The notes under the pieces: model-generated
The model's database searches: none
What the model saw: the letters and a program-made list of their open reading frames with translations, nothing else
Told to the model about the DNA's origin: nothing
In this document: in pieces, positions 17,904 to 25,820 of the stretch
Layout: the number at the start of each line of letters is the position of its first letter
How positions within the stretch are numbered: the stretch's first letter is position 1
Assembly (NCBI RefSeq): GCF_900590755.1
Contig: NZ_UUOC01000020.1
Coordinates: forward strand, 1-64,000
DNA length: 64,000 nt
DNA from: Pseudomonas viridiflava
GTDB lineage: Bacteria; Pseudomonadota; Gammaproteobacteria; Pseudomonadales; Pseudomonadaceae
Direction of reading: 5' to 3'
Made by a program: the position numbers and the translations under genes

Positions 17904-18836
17904 ATGGAACTCAGGCATTTACGCTATTTCGTAATGGTCGCTGAAGAACTGCACTTCACCCGGGCTGCGGCACGCCTGAATATGCAGCAGCCGCCCTTGA
18001 GCCAACAGGTTCGGGCGCTGGAGCAAGAGCTTGGGTTCGAGCTGTTCAAACGCCATCCGAAAGGTGTTGATCTGACCGCTGGCGGCGTGGTTTTTCTTGA
18101 AGAAGCCCGAGCCATTCTGGCTCGTGTCGAGCAGGGTTCGCGCAAGGCAGCGCGAGCCGCCAATGGCATCGAAGGTACGCTGATCATCGGCTTCACCAGC
18201 TCGGCAGCTACTCACCCGCTGATCCCGCAGATCATCCGTTCCTATCGCGAGCGCTACCCTGGCGTCGAGGTCGCCCTGAAGGAAGGCAGCGCCAGGGAGC
18301 TGACCGAAGAAGCCATCGAGAACCGTCTGGATGTGGGCATTCTGCGCGCGCCGGTGAGCCATCATCAAAGCATCCACTTTCATCGTTTGCTCAACGAGGA
18401 AATGCTTCTGGTACTGCCCGTGCGGCATCCGTTGCTCGCAGCGTTCAGCGAATCACAGCAGGTGCCGGAGATTTCCCTGAACGCTCTTGAAGGTGAAAGC
18501 TTCATTCTGGTCCGCCGCCCCGGCGCTCCCGGCATGTATGCCAACCTGATCAAGGCCTGCCAGAACGCGGGCTTCAATCCGCAGATCGCGTTTGAAGTGG
18601 AGCGCATGTTGACCAATGTCAGCCTGGTCGCTGCAGGTGCGGGCATTTCAATCGTGCCCGCGTCAATGAAAGACATCCACCGCGACAGCGTGGTGTACTG
18701 CCGAATCCGCGACGCCCGCCCGCGCCTGCTCGCCCCCATCACAATCGTGTGCCGCAGCTTTAACCCGCCAGCGCCGCTGCAGAATTTCATCCTGCTGGCG
18801 CGGGAGTTGAGCAAGGTCTACCGCCGGCGGCAGTAA
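17904..18836 (+). CDS. LysR-family transcriptional regulator
   Basis: 310-residue LysR protein: N-terminal HTH MELRHLRYFVMVAEELHFTR with QQPPLSQQVRALEQELG, the arrangement of the CatM/BenM-like branch, followed by a periplasmic-binding-like inducer domain (LIIGFTSSAATHPLIPQII). Divergent transcription from the DctA-like symporter and the operator-like palindrome between them point to control of that gene, with a carboxylate as likely inducer. Downstream are two REP elements and the end of the ABC operon, so it is monocistronic. Confidence 0.85.
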   Translation: MELRHLRYFVMVAEELHFTRAAARLNMQQPPLSQQVRALEQELGFELFKRHPKGVDLTAGGVVFLEEARAILARVEQGSRKAARAANGIEGTLIIGFTSSAATHPLIPQIIRSYRERYPGVEVALKEGSARELTEEAIENRLDVGILRAPVSHHQSIHFHRLLNEEMLLVLPVRHPLLAAFSESQQVPEISLNALEGESFILVRRPGAPGMYANLIKACQNAGFNPQIAFEVERMLTNVSLVAAGAGISIVPASMKDIHRDSVVYCRIRDARPRLLAPITIVCRSFNPPAPLQNFILLARELSKVYRRRQ

Positions 18837-18851
18837 TGTTGGCTCACCTCT

Positions 18852-18945
18852 GTGTAGGAGCGAACTTGTTCGCGAGAGCTGCTTTGCAGACGATCGAAAT
18901 TCGCCGGATGCAATGGCCTCCTCGCGAACAAGTTCGCTCCTACAG
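18852..18945. repeat. REP-like palindrome, GAGCGAACTTGTTCGCGAG variant
   Basis: TGTAGGAGCGAACTTGTTCG ... CGAACAAGTTCGCTCCTACA, with CGCGAG/CTCGCG continuing the stem. Only copy of this stem sequence in the window. Its right end and the next 18 bp are repeated exactly at 19060-19087. Confidence 0.9.
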
Positions 18946-19087
18946 GTTTTGTATTTCTTCAGTGCCTTCAGGCATGCCTCGGTTCTGTAGGAGTTGTCGG
19001 AGGTTACGACGGCGACGAATGCGGTGTATCTGACACACCACCATTCGCAGCCTTCGGCAGCTCCTACAGGTTTTGTATTTCTTCAGT
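18936..19087. repeat. 28 bp direct repeats bounding a REP element
   Basis: GCTCCTACAGGTTTTGTATT followed by TCTTCAGT occurs at 18936-18963 and again at 19060-19087, 124 bp apart. The first eight to ten bases are REP end sequence; the remaining 18 are ordinary flank. The REP at 18985-19069 sits between the copies, so it arose by insertion or recombination that duplicated the flank. Confidence 0.88.
18985..19069. repeat. REP-like palindrome with variant left arm
   Basis: The right arm is the standard TTCGCAGCCTTCGGCAGCTC-CTACAG form. The left arm, CTGTAGGAGTTGTCGGAGG then TTACGACGGCGACGAA, carries the GAGGTTACGA variant, so only the outer and inner ends pair. It ends in a 28 bp sequence identical to 18936-18963. 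Confidence 0.85.
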
Positions 19088-19102
19088 CAGGACAAACCAG
19101 TA

Positions 19103-20041
19103 TCAGCGCCGCTCTTCTCTGATAAACGGCTCCCCCAACGCGCCGGGCTGGCTGCCGGAGCCCTGGTTTGATCCGCGCATGCCCATGGCGACCCATATCA
19201 TCACCAGCAGGGTGACGGCGTAAGGCGTCATCAAGACGAAGTATTGCGGCAGGCGGATGCCGGTTGAGGCCAGTTGCGGGATCAGGGCTTCGATGCAGCC
19301 AAACAGAACGGCACCGGCCAGGGCGCGCCAGGGTGACCAGCGGGCGAAGATCACTAGGGAGACGGCGATCCAGCCGCGGCCGCCGGTCATGTCGGCGATC
19401 CACATTTTGGTGCTGAGGACCGAGATGTAGCCCCCCGCCAGACCAATCAACGCGGCACCGGCCAGAATCGCCGCCAGACGATAGCCCAGCACGGAGATCC
19501 CCGCCGCGTCGGCCGCTTGTGGGTTTTCGCCTACCGCCCGTAAACGCAGGCCAGCGTTGCTGCGATACAGAAACCAGACCACCGCGACGAAGATCAGCGG
19601 CGTGAGGTAAACCAGCGGGTTTTGCACGAACACCTTGCCAATCAACGGCAGTTCCGAGAGCGGCCACAGCGCCACCGCCGAAAGCCCGGTCACCGGGTGG
19701 TTGGTCCACTCCAGCAAGGTGCCGAGCAAGCCGGTCAACCCCTGACAGAAGAACACCAGCGCCAGCCCGGCGATGACCTGATTGATGCGCATCACCAGCA
19801 CCATCAAGGCAAACAGCAGCGACACCACGCTGGCGGCGAGCATGGCCAGGATCAGGGAGATCATCGGCGTGCTGAAGCTCAGCTGCGCACCGATGGCGGC
19901 CAGCGCGCCCACCAGCATCAAACCTTCGGCGCCCAACGCCAGCACCCCGGCCCGTTCGGTGAGGATCAGCCCCAGCGCAGCCAGTGCGAAGGGCACGGCG
20001 AAATCAGGGGAGTTGCCCAGCCAGTTGGCGATCATGTCCAT
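19103..20041 (-). CDS. Nucleoside/nucleobase-type ABC transporter permease (YufQ/NupP-like)
   Basis: 312-residue inner-membrane permease of the branched-chain/ribose permease superfamily. The motif GLILTERAGVLALGAEGLML (about 24-43) and the cytoplasmic coupling stretch LRLRAVGENPQAADAAGI near 170-190 are typical of the second permease of BMP/PnrA-linked importers for purine nucleosides or nucleobases. It is the last gene of the six-gene leftward operon; its ATG overlaps the stop of the upstream permease by one base (TAATG). Substrate class is inferred from partners. Confidence 0.87.
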   Translation of the reverse strand: MDMIANWLGNSPDFAVPFALAALGLILTERAGVLALGAEGLMLVGALAAIGAQLSFSTPMISLILAMLAASVVSLLFALMVLVMRINQVIAGLALVFFCQGLTGLLGTLLEWTNHPVTGLSAVALWPLSELPLIGKVFVQNPLVYLTPLIFVAVVWFLYRSNAGLRLRAVGENPQAADAAGISVLGYRLAAILAGAALIGLAGGYISVLSTKMWIADMTGGRGWIAVSLVIFARWSPWRALAGAVLFGCIEALIPQLASTGIRLPQYFVLMTPYAVTLLVMIWVAMGMRGSNQGSGSQPGALGEPFIREERR

Positions 20042-21168
20042 TACTGTTCACCTTTCTGAATCACGCGCATGCGATGGCGAATGAAGAAATCCGACGAGGC
20101 CACGCAAATCACCAGGATGGCCTGGATCAGTTGCACCATGGAAAACGGGATCTGATAGAACACCTGCAGACTGCGCCCGGCCACGAACAGCAACGCCACC
20201 AGCAGCGCGACGATGGTGGCCGCCAGCGGGTTATTGCGGGCGAGAAAAGCGATCAGAATTCCGGAAAAACCGTAGCCCTGATAGAACGATTGGGTCAGGC
20301 GCCCTTCCTGTCCGGCGGTCACGATAAACCCGGCAATGCCCGCCAGCGCGCCGGAAAGCAGCACCGTGCCGATAATCATTTTGCGTACCGGTACGCCCAC
20401 CGCACCAGCCACTCTCGGGTTGGCATCCACGAAGCGCAGATACAGGCCCGCTCGTGAAATACCGATGAACCACAGGGCAAACAGGGTGACGACGATAGCC
20501 AGGACAATCGCTGCGTTGTAGCCATCGAACAGGTCTGGCAGGCGCTCGAAGCTGCGCAACGCTGGTGAATAAGGGAAGTTGTCTCGGGGGTCTTTCCAGC
20601 TGCCGTACAGCAGATGCAGCAGGAAGTTGGCAGCGATGTAATTGAGCATCAGGGTCGAGATGATCTCGTTGACCTTCAGCCGTAACTTGAGCAGCACCGG
20701 CGCGACGGTCCAGAGCATGGCGCAGATCAATGCCGTTGCCAGCATCAACGGCAGACGGATGGTTTCTGGCCCGACTTCGAACAGCGAAATGGCGGTTGCG
20801 CCGATGCCGCCCCAGATCATCTGCCCTTCCAGCCCCAGGTTCCAGAAGCGCGCCCTGAACGCCATGCATCCCGCCAGCCCGACCAGAATCATCGGTGCAG
20901 CCTGAAACAGCACCGCCTTGAAGTTCTGCGGGTCCATTACCGTGAGCACCACGAACTCGTTGAGCAGCTCTTCGGCGGGCACCCCAGCACCCACCAGAAT
21001 CGCCGCCGAAATAGCCAGCCCCACCAACAACGCCAGGGCGATGATCAGCGCCTGCCAGTACCAGGCCAGTTGCTGACGGATTTCCAGGGTGTAGCGGCGG
21101 GCCAGCAGCGGTTGGCGTCTGGCACGGGTTGAGGGCTGCGCGTGCAAGCTAGTACTCACTTCAGTCAT
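20041..21168 (-). CDS. Nucleoside/nucleobase-type ABC transporter permease (YufP/NupB-like)
   Basis: 375 residues with a cytosolic N-terminal tail of about 35 residues and roughly ten hydrophobic segments. Family motifs: MAFRARFWNLGLEGQMIWGG (about 122-141) and LRFVDANPRVAGAVGVPVRK, the coupling-helix region. Its start overlaps the ATPase stop by 8 bp and its stop overlaps the next permease start by 1 bp, showing a translationally coupled unit. Pairs with the product of 19103-20041 to form the heterodimeric channel. Confidence 0.87.
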   Translation of the reverse strand: MTEVSTSLHAQPSTRARRQPLLARRYTLEIRQQLAWYWQALIIALALLVGLAISAAILVGAGVPAEELLNEFVVLTVMDPQNFKAVLFQAAPMILVGLAGCMAFRARFWNLGLEGQMIWGGIGATAISLFEVGPETIRLPLMLATALICAMLWTVAPVLLKLRLKVNEIISTLMLNYIAANFLLHLLYGSWKDPRDNFPYSPALRSFERLPDLFDGYNAAIVLAIVVTLFALWFIGISRAGLYLRFVDANPRVAGAVGVPVRKMIIGTVLLSGALAGIAGFIVTAGQEGRLTQSFYQGYGFSGILIAFLARNNPLAATIVALLVALLFVAGRSLQVFYQIPFSMVQLIQAILVICVASSDFFIRHRMRVIQKGEQ

Positions 21169-22672
21169 GACTCACCATGGCCTTGCCGATGGCCTGGCGA
21201 TCAGCCGGGCGTTCAAATTCTGCGACGATGCGGCCGCTGTTCATGACGCCGATGCGGTCGGCCAGCATCAGCACTTCGTCCAGGTCTTCGCTGATCACCA
21301 GCACCGCCGCGCCAGCATCCCGCGCAGCCCGCAAACGGGCGTGGACCGCAGCAGTGGCTTTAGCGTCCAGGCCGCGACTCGGGCTGTGCACCAGCACCAG
21401 TTGCGGGTCCCGGCTGAACTCCCGGGCGATTACCAACTTCTGGGCATTGCCCCCGGACAGCAGCGCGGCTTTCTGTTGCAGGGAGCGCACGCCCTGCACG
21501 TCGAACGCGCTGATGGCGTCGGTGGCGTCCTGTTCCATGCGCTTGCTGCGCAGCCGAAAGAAAGAGCCGTAGCGCCCGCTGTGAATCTGGCCGATGCCAA
21601 AGTTTTCGGCGATCGACAGCGAACCCGCCAGCGCTGCGCCGTAGCGATCTGCCGGGATGGAGGCAATGCGCAAATCACGCCGCTCGGCAGACGCACCGCA
21701 CAAATCGCCAAAACCTTGCAGCAGCATTTCCCCTTGTACTGCCTGGGGCAGCCCCATCAGCGCGTTGGCCAGTTCGCTCTGACCATTGCCGCCGACCCCA
21801 GCGATACCGTAAATCTGCCCGGCGTGCAGGGTCATATCGACGCCTGACAACGGCCCCTGCCCCGGCACCGAACGCAGGTTGCGTACCGTCAAACGCGCCT
21901 CGCCCGCTGCTGCCTTGGCATGCTCGCCCACGGCTTGCGATTCACCCACCGTGAGCCGTACCAATTGCTCCACCGAGACGCTCTGCGGATCGAGGGTTTC
22001 CACGGTCCGACCGCCGCGCATCACCGTGACCCGATCGGCATAGCGCTTCACGTCGGACATTTTGTGGGTGACCAGAATCACCGCCGCGCCCTGGCGGGCA
22101 AACGACTGCACCGTGGCCAGCAGGCGTTCGGCCTCCTGATCGGTGAGCACCGCGGTGGGTTCGTCGAGAATCAGAATCCGCGCCCCGGCCAACAGTACCT
22201 TGAGGATTTCCACCCGCTGCTGTTCGGCAATAGACAGGTTGTCGATGGTCTGCCGGGGATCGATGGCAAAGCCCAGTTCCTGAGCCTTGGCGCTGATCTG
22301 TTGTTCAAGGGCTTGCAGCCGCTTGTTGTAGCTGCCCTGCCCCGGCGTATCGGGCAGGCCGAGCAAAATATTCTGGGCGACAGTGAATGGCCGCACCAGT
22401 TTGAAGTGCTGATGAACCATACCGATGTGGTAGCGGCTGGCGTCCTTGGGACCGCCGAGCCGCACCAGGTTGTCATCAATGAACAGCGATCCGCTCTCCG
22501 GCGCATACAACCCGGCGGCGATATTCATCAGCGAAGACTTGCCGGCGCCGTTCTCCCCGAGCAACGCATGCACTTCACCCCATTTGCCGGTGAAGTGCGC
22601 GTCAGTCAGAGCCTTGAAGCCGTCGAATGATTTGCTGATGCCGGTGAGTTGGATCGCGTTCGCCTGACTCAT
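21161..22672 (-). CDS. ABC transporter ATPase with two nucleotide-binding domains (nucleoside/sugar type)
   Basis: 503-residue duplicated ATPase of the RbsA/YufO type. Domain 1: Walker A GENGAGKSS at 39-47, signature LSIAEQQRVEI, Walker B LILDEPTAVL. Domain 2 is degenerate as usual for the family: signature LSGGNAQKLVIARE is intact but the Walker B region reads LVLVHSPSRGLD, and its Walker A equivalent is GVGGNGQSE. I chose ATG 22672 because it overlaps the stop of the binding-protein gene as ATGA; the longer frame would run into that gene. Confidence 0.9.
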   Translation of the reverse strand: MSQANAIQLTGISKSFDGFKALTDAHFTGKWGEVHALLGENGAGKSSLMNIAAGLYAPESGSLFIDDNLVRLGGPKDASRYHIGMVHQHFKLVRPFTVAQNILLGLPDTPGQGSYNKRLQALEQQISAKAQELGFAIDPRQTIDNLSIAEQQRVEILKVLLAGARILILDEPTAVLTDQEAERLLATVQSFARQGAAVILVTHKMSDVKRYADRVTVMRGGRTVETLDPQSVSVEQLVRLTVGESQAVGEHAKAAAGEARLTVRNLRSVPGQGPLSGVDMTLHAGQIYGIAGVGGNGQSELANALMGLPQAVQGEMLLQGFGDLCGASAERRDLRIASIPADRYGAALAGSLSIAENFGIGQIHSGRYGSFFRLRSKRMEQDATDAISAFDVQGVRSLQQKAALLSGGNAQKLVIAREFSRDPQLVLVHSPSRGLDAKATAAVHARLRAARDAGAAVLVISEDLDEVLMLADRIGVMNSGRIVAEFERPADRQAIGKAMVSHD

Positions 22673-23760
22673 TGCTGGGAGGCCACGCCTTTGACGAACC
22701 AGTCCATTTTCCACAAATCGCCATCCGACATATGGCTGCCAGCCGGGATACGCTCCTTGCCGTCACGATCACTCATCGGGCCGCTGTAAATGATCTTTTT
22801 ACCGGTCATAAGCTCTTCACGGGCCAGCTCGATTTTCTTTTTGTTCTCCGGGGAAATGCGCTCCCCAGCGGTGAGGGTAATATCGGTCCCGCCCTGCTCC
22901 ATGGATAGCAATGCGCCGTTGGGGTTCGGCACCCAGTTACCGGCGATGACTTTCTTCAGCTCAGGGCCGAGAAAGCGATCCCAGACCCAGGCCGATGAAC
23001 AGATGGTGGCCTTCGGTGCAAACTCGCTCAGGTCACGATGGTGGCCGGTGCCCAGCACGCCGCGTTCCTGGGCGACGATCTGCGGGGTGGGGCTGTCCAC
23101 GTGCTGGCCGATCACGTCGGCGCCGTTGTCGATCAGGGCCATGGCGGCAGCGCGTTCCTTGACCGGGTCGTTCCAGGCGCCGGTATAGATCACGTTGACC
23201 GTGGCATTGGGGTTGATCTGCTGCGCGCCCAGTTCAAAGGCGTTGACGGTCCAGTTGACCTGGCCGAAGGGGTTGGCGGCAACGAAGCCCAGCTTGCCGG
23301 TTTTCGACGCAGCACCTGCCGCCATGCCGCACAGGTACTGGCTTTCATATGTGCGGCCGTAGAAGGATTCCAGGTTCGGCGCGTTGGTGGTGCCCGAGCC
23401 ATTGAGGAAGGCGATCTTCGGATATTTCCTGGCCAGTTCCAGGAAGGTATCGGAGTAACCGAAAGCAGTCCCGATGATCACGTTGGCGCCCCGGGCAATC
23501 AGTCGATCAACCACCGGGGTAATCGCGGCGGCGTTTTCCGGCACGCTTTCGACGTACTGAATCTTGGTGCCCAGCTCTTTTTCCAGCTTGACCCGCGATT
23601 CATCAAAGGCCTGAGTCCAGCCGCCATCATTGCGCGGGCTGATGTAGACCATGGCGATCTTGGCCGGTTTTTCCAGAGTCAGACCCTCTGCCGAAGCGCC
23701 GTGTGCCAGCCCGAGCAATACCGCCGCTGCCAAGCTGTGCTTTAGAAATCTGTTGAGCAT
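22669..23760 (-). CDS. BMP/PnrA-family substrate-binding protein of the ABC importer
   Basis: 363 residues with a Sec signal peptide (MLNRFLKHSLAAAVLLGLAH, ASA cleavage near 25). Family features are the N-terminal KIAMVYISPRNDGGWTQAFD (binding-site Asp and Trp), VIIGTAFGYSDT around 95-106 and GADVIGQHVDSP near 216. BMP/PnrA proteins bind purine or pyrimidine nucleosides or free nucleobases. Its position in an operon with a RutR-like box favours a nucleobase or related heterocycle. No lipobox is seen, so it is a soluble periplasmic protein. Confidence 0.88.
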   Translation of the reverse strand: MLNRFLKHSLAAAVLLGLAHGASAEGLTLEKPAKIAMVYISPRNDGGWTQAFDESRVKLEKELGTKIQYVESVPENAAAITPVVDRLIARGANVIIGTAFGYSDTFLELARKYPKIAFLNGSGTTNAPNLESFYGRTYESQYLCGMAAGAASKTGKLGFVAANPFGQVNWTVNAFELGAQQINPNATVNVIYTGAWNDPVKERAAAMALIDNGADVIGQHVDSPTPQIVAQERGVLGTGHHRDLSEFAPKATICSSAWVWDRFLGPELKKVIAGNWVPNPNGALLSMEQGGTDITLTAGERISPENKKKIELAREELMTGKKIIYSGPMSDRDGKERIPAGSHMSDGDLWKMDWFVKGVASQQ

Positions 23761-23805
23761 TGTTGATCATCCTGATGGTTGGCTAGCGAGAAACAGACAA
23801 GGAAT

Positions 23806-24192
23806 TCAAAGCATGAAATTGATGCGAAACACGTTCTTTTCCGGGTCCAGCAGCACCGCCTGGTACCAGTTGTAATACGTCAGGTAAGGCGCCTTGATCA
23901 GCGTCGCGCCCCTGGCCTGTGCCAAAGGCACAAGGCGCTCGACCTCAGCCTGGGAAGTGACGTCGATATTGAGCAGAAACTTCACGCCGCTGCTGTCGGC
24001 GTACTCCCCAAGCCCGAGCAGTTCGTAGGCTTCAGGGGCGTTGAAACCGATGCATGACTTGCCGGTGTCCAGGCCACGAAAGATCGGCGAGCGAATCGCC
24101 TCGATCTCCGGAAAGCCAAACAGCTGCGCGTAGAAATCACTCAGGGCAACAATGTCGCGAGCAAATACGTTGACGTAGGAAAGGTTGTTCAT
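23806..24192 (-). CDS. VOC (glyoxalase/bleomycin-resistance fold) family protein
   Basis: 128 residues forming one vicinal-oxygen-chelate module pair: YVNVFARDIVALSDFYAQLF (about 5-24) starts the first beta-alpha-beta unit, and YYNWYQAVLLDPEKNVFRIN closes the second. VOC proteins are small metalloenzymes or ligand-binding proteins, with no fixed chemistry. ATG 24192 overlaps the stop of the dioxygenase gene (TGATG), so the two are coupled and probably act in one pathway. The longer upstream frame lies inside the dioxygenase gene and was rejected. Confidence 0.82.
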   Translation of the reverse strand: MNNLSYVNVFARDIVALSDFYAQLFGFPEIEAIRSPIFRGLDTGKSCIGFNAPEAYELLGLGEYADSSGVKFLLNIDVTSQAEVERLVPLAQARGATLIKAPYLTYYNWYQAVLLDPEKNVFRINFML

Positions 24193-25205
24193 CAGGCCAC
24201 CTTGCTGCCGCCAAAGGTGGTCTGCTTGACGAATTTCGACAGCAGATGATCGCCAGACGTTACCGGCGCATGACGCGGTTGTTCGCCCTCGACCAGGCAA
24301 CCCGGCAGGCAGGTAATCAGAGCGTCGTAGTTGGGCTGATGGAAAAACACCAGAGACTGACGGCGGTTGTCGGACTCACTTTCCAGCGGCGGATTGACCA
24401 CCCGGTGCAAGGTGGAAATCCACCGGTCATTGGTCCAGAGCATCATCAGATCGCCGATATTGACCACGAAACCGTCTTCGACATAGGGCACCTCCACCCA
24501 CTCCCCCGACTGATTGCGTACCTGTAAACCGCCGAGCGCACTGTCCGGACGGACGATGGTCATGCTGCCGTAATCGGTATGGGCACTGGCCCGCATCTGC
24601 CCGGCTTCCACTTCCGACTTAATGTCCGGGTAACTCAGGCTGCGGAACATGCTGATGTGGCGGTCGATGGTCTTGTCGAAAAAATCCTCGTCCAGTTCCA
24701 GGGCCAGGGCAAAGATGCGCATCATCGTGGCCGCCAGTTCGCTCATCGCGTTGAAATACTCGCGGTAGGCCTCCTGAAAACCCGGCAGCAGGGATTCAGG
24801 TGGCCATACATTGGGCGCGAAATGGGAACCGGCAATTGCGTTGTGGTAGTAGTCCTCATCCGGCACATCGCTGGGGCCGATGGAGAAGGATTCTTTCAGG
24901 TCTCCCGGGGCACTTTCTTCCAGGGAATAGGACAGGCTTTCTTCAGCAATCGCGCTGTAACCGCGCACCATCTCAGGGCTGGGCCGGTCGACCTTGCGCT
25001 TCTCGGCCAGAGGCAAATCGAAGAAAGCACGGGTCAGCGTGGAGACTCGCTGGATCAGCTCGGCAGGGATCTGATGATGGGTGATTACCAGAAAACCAAT
25101 GTCCTTGCAGGCCTGACTCACCTTGCGCGCTACGTCGGCCTTGCCCTCAGGCCGACCGGAAAAAAACGGTGCCAGATCAATGATGGGCACGGATTGCAGG
25201 GTCAT
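24192..25205 (-). CDS. Isopenicillin-N-synthase-type Fe(II)/2-oxoglutarate-dependent dioxygenase
   Basis: 337-residue non-haem iron oxygenase. An N-terminal DIOX_N-like segment (SVPIIDLAPFFSGRP at 5-19) is followed by the double-stranded beta helix. Iron ligands His209 and Asp211 (AHTDYGSMT) and His267 (STLHRV), and the co-substrate motif Arg282-x-Ser284, are all intact. Length and layout resemble plant-type 2OG oxygenases and fungal thymine-7-hydroxylase. It is first in an operon with a VOC protein and a nucleobase-type importer behind a RutR-like box and sigma-54 promoter. A nucleobase or purine-derived substrate is inference. ATG 25205 has GGAG 9 nt upstream. Confidence 0.85.
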   Translation of the reverse strand: MTLQSVPIIDLAPFFSGRPEGKADVARKVSQACKDIGFLVITHHQIPAELIQRVSTLTRAFFDLPLAEKRKVDRPSPEMVRGYSAIAEESLSYSLEESAPGDLKESFSIGPSDVPDEDYYHNAIAGSHFAPNVWPPESLLPGFQEAYREYFNAMSELAATMMRIFALALELDEDFFDKTIDRHISMFRSLSYPDIKSEVEAGQMRASAHTDYGSMTIVRPDSALGGLQVRNQSGEWVEVPYVEDGFVVNIGDLMMLWTNDRWISTLHRVVNPPLESESDNRRQSLVFFHQPNYDALITCLPGCLVEGEQPRHAPVTSGDHLLSKFVKQTTFGGSKVA

Positions 25206-25276
25206 ACGACTCACTCCTCTCTCGACACGACATGGAACATGCACCGGGAAACCGGCCTGAATGTGCGAGGGAGAAA

Positions 25277-25292
25277 AGCAGTAACTGTGCCA
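25277..25292 (-). promoter_or_regulatory. Sigma-54 promoter of the dioxygenase/ABC operon
   Basis: On the minus strand TGGCACAGTTACTGCT has the invariant GG-N10-GC spacing and matches the -24/-12 consensus (TGGCACG-N4-TTGCW) at all but two positions. It predicts a start near 25266 and a leader of about 60 nt to ATG 25205. A RutR-like palindrome is centred 74 bp upstream of the -12 GC. Confidence 0.8.
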
Positions 25293-25344
25293 GTATCCGA
25301 ATTGCTATGGCTTTCAGCGAGTTAACGATTTATCGGGATAAAAA

Positions 25345-25360
25345 CAGATCAAATGGTCCG
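25345..25360. promoter_or_regulatory. RutR-like box upstream of the dioxygenase/ABC operon
   Basis: Minus strand: CGGACCATTTGATCTG. It matches the RutR consensus TTGACCA-NN-TGGTCAA in the inner ten positions except one (TGATC for TGGTC). The rut operon box at 28067-28082 shares GACCA-NN-TG-TCTG with it. RutR is encoded 2.5 kb away. RutR binding is inferred. Confidence 0.7.
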
Positions 25361-25574
25361 AAGCAGAGCACTTGGTTTGGGCGCGATAGCACGAAAAGCG
25401 GGCATGGAGGTTGAGGTGGGTCAAAGAGGCGGATTGTTTGCACGATTCACATTAATGGGTAGCTCCCTCTAGTTGCAGTCCCAATAAAAAACACATTCCT
25501 TCCCCCTAATGCATCGAATACAATTCAAATATCGCCATAAACCAAAATATGCACCGTATAGGATGCACTATCAG

Positions 25575-25820
25575 ATGAACGACATAGGGTTGCTGATCAA
25601 AACCTTGCGCAAAGGCGCTGGCCTTTCCCAGGCGCAACTCGCCCAGCGTCATGGCATGAGTCGCGCAACCATTTCGGGGATCGAGAACAACACCATCCCG
25701 GAAGTCGGTATCCGCAAGGTTGCGGCGATCCTTGAAGGCCTTGGCTACGAATTGACGGCAGCGCCCAAACGTCGGCGCAAGACCCTTGATGAGCTGAAAT
25801 CGGAAAACATTCATGAGTAG
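25575..25820 (+). CDS. hipB: HipB-like antitoxin, Xre-family HTH
   Basis: 81 residues with an Xre-type helix-turn-helix: GLLIKTLRKGAGLSQAQLAQ then HGMSRATISGIENNTIPEVG, followed by a short basic tail. It overlaps the hipA start by 8 bp, the usual antitoxin-toxin arrangement, and should repress its own promoter and neutralise the kinase. ATG 25575 is chosen because it puts the HTH at the N terminus; starts at 25563 or 25509 remain possible. No strong ribosome site is seen for any of them. Confidence 0.85.
   Translation: MNDIGLLIKTLRKGAGLSQAQLAQRHGMSRATISGIENNTIPEVGIRKVAAILEGLGYELTAAPKRRRKTLDELKSENIHE

Larger units (their letters stand above)
25206..25574. other. Intergenic region between the dioxygenase operon and hipBA
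   Basis: 369 bp without a gene. The left part holds the sigma-54 promoter and RutR-like box of the leftward operon. The right part, from about 25480, is clearly more AT-rich and contains the hipB promoter area with a repeated ATGCAC motif near 25550-25567, a possible autoregulatory site. No REP element is present, which is unusual for this window. Confidence 0.7.
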
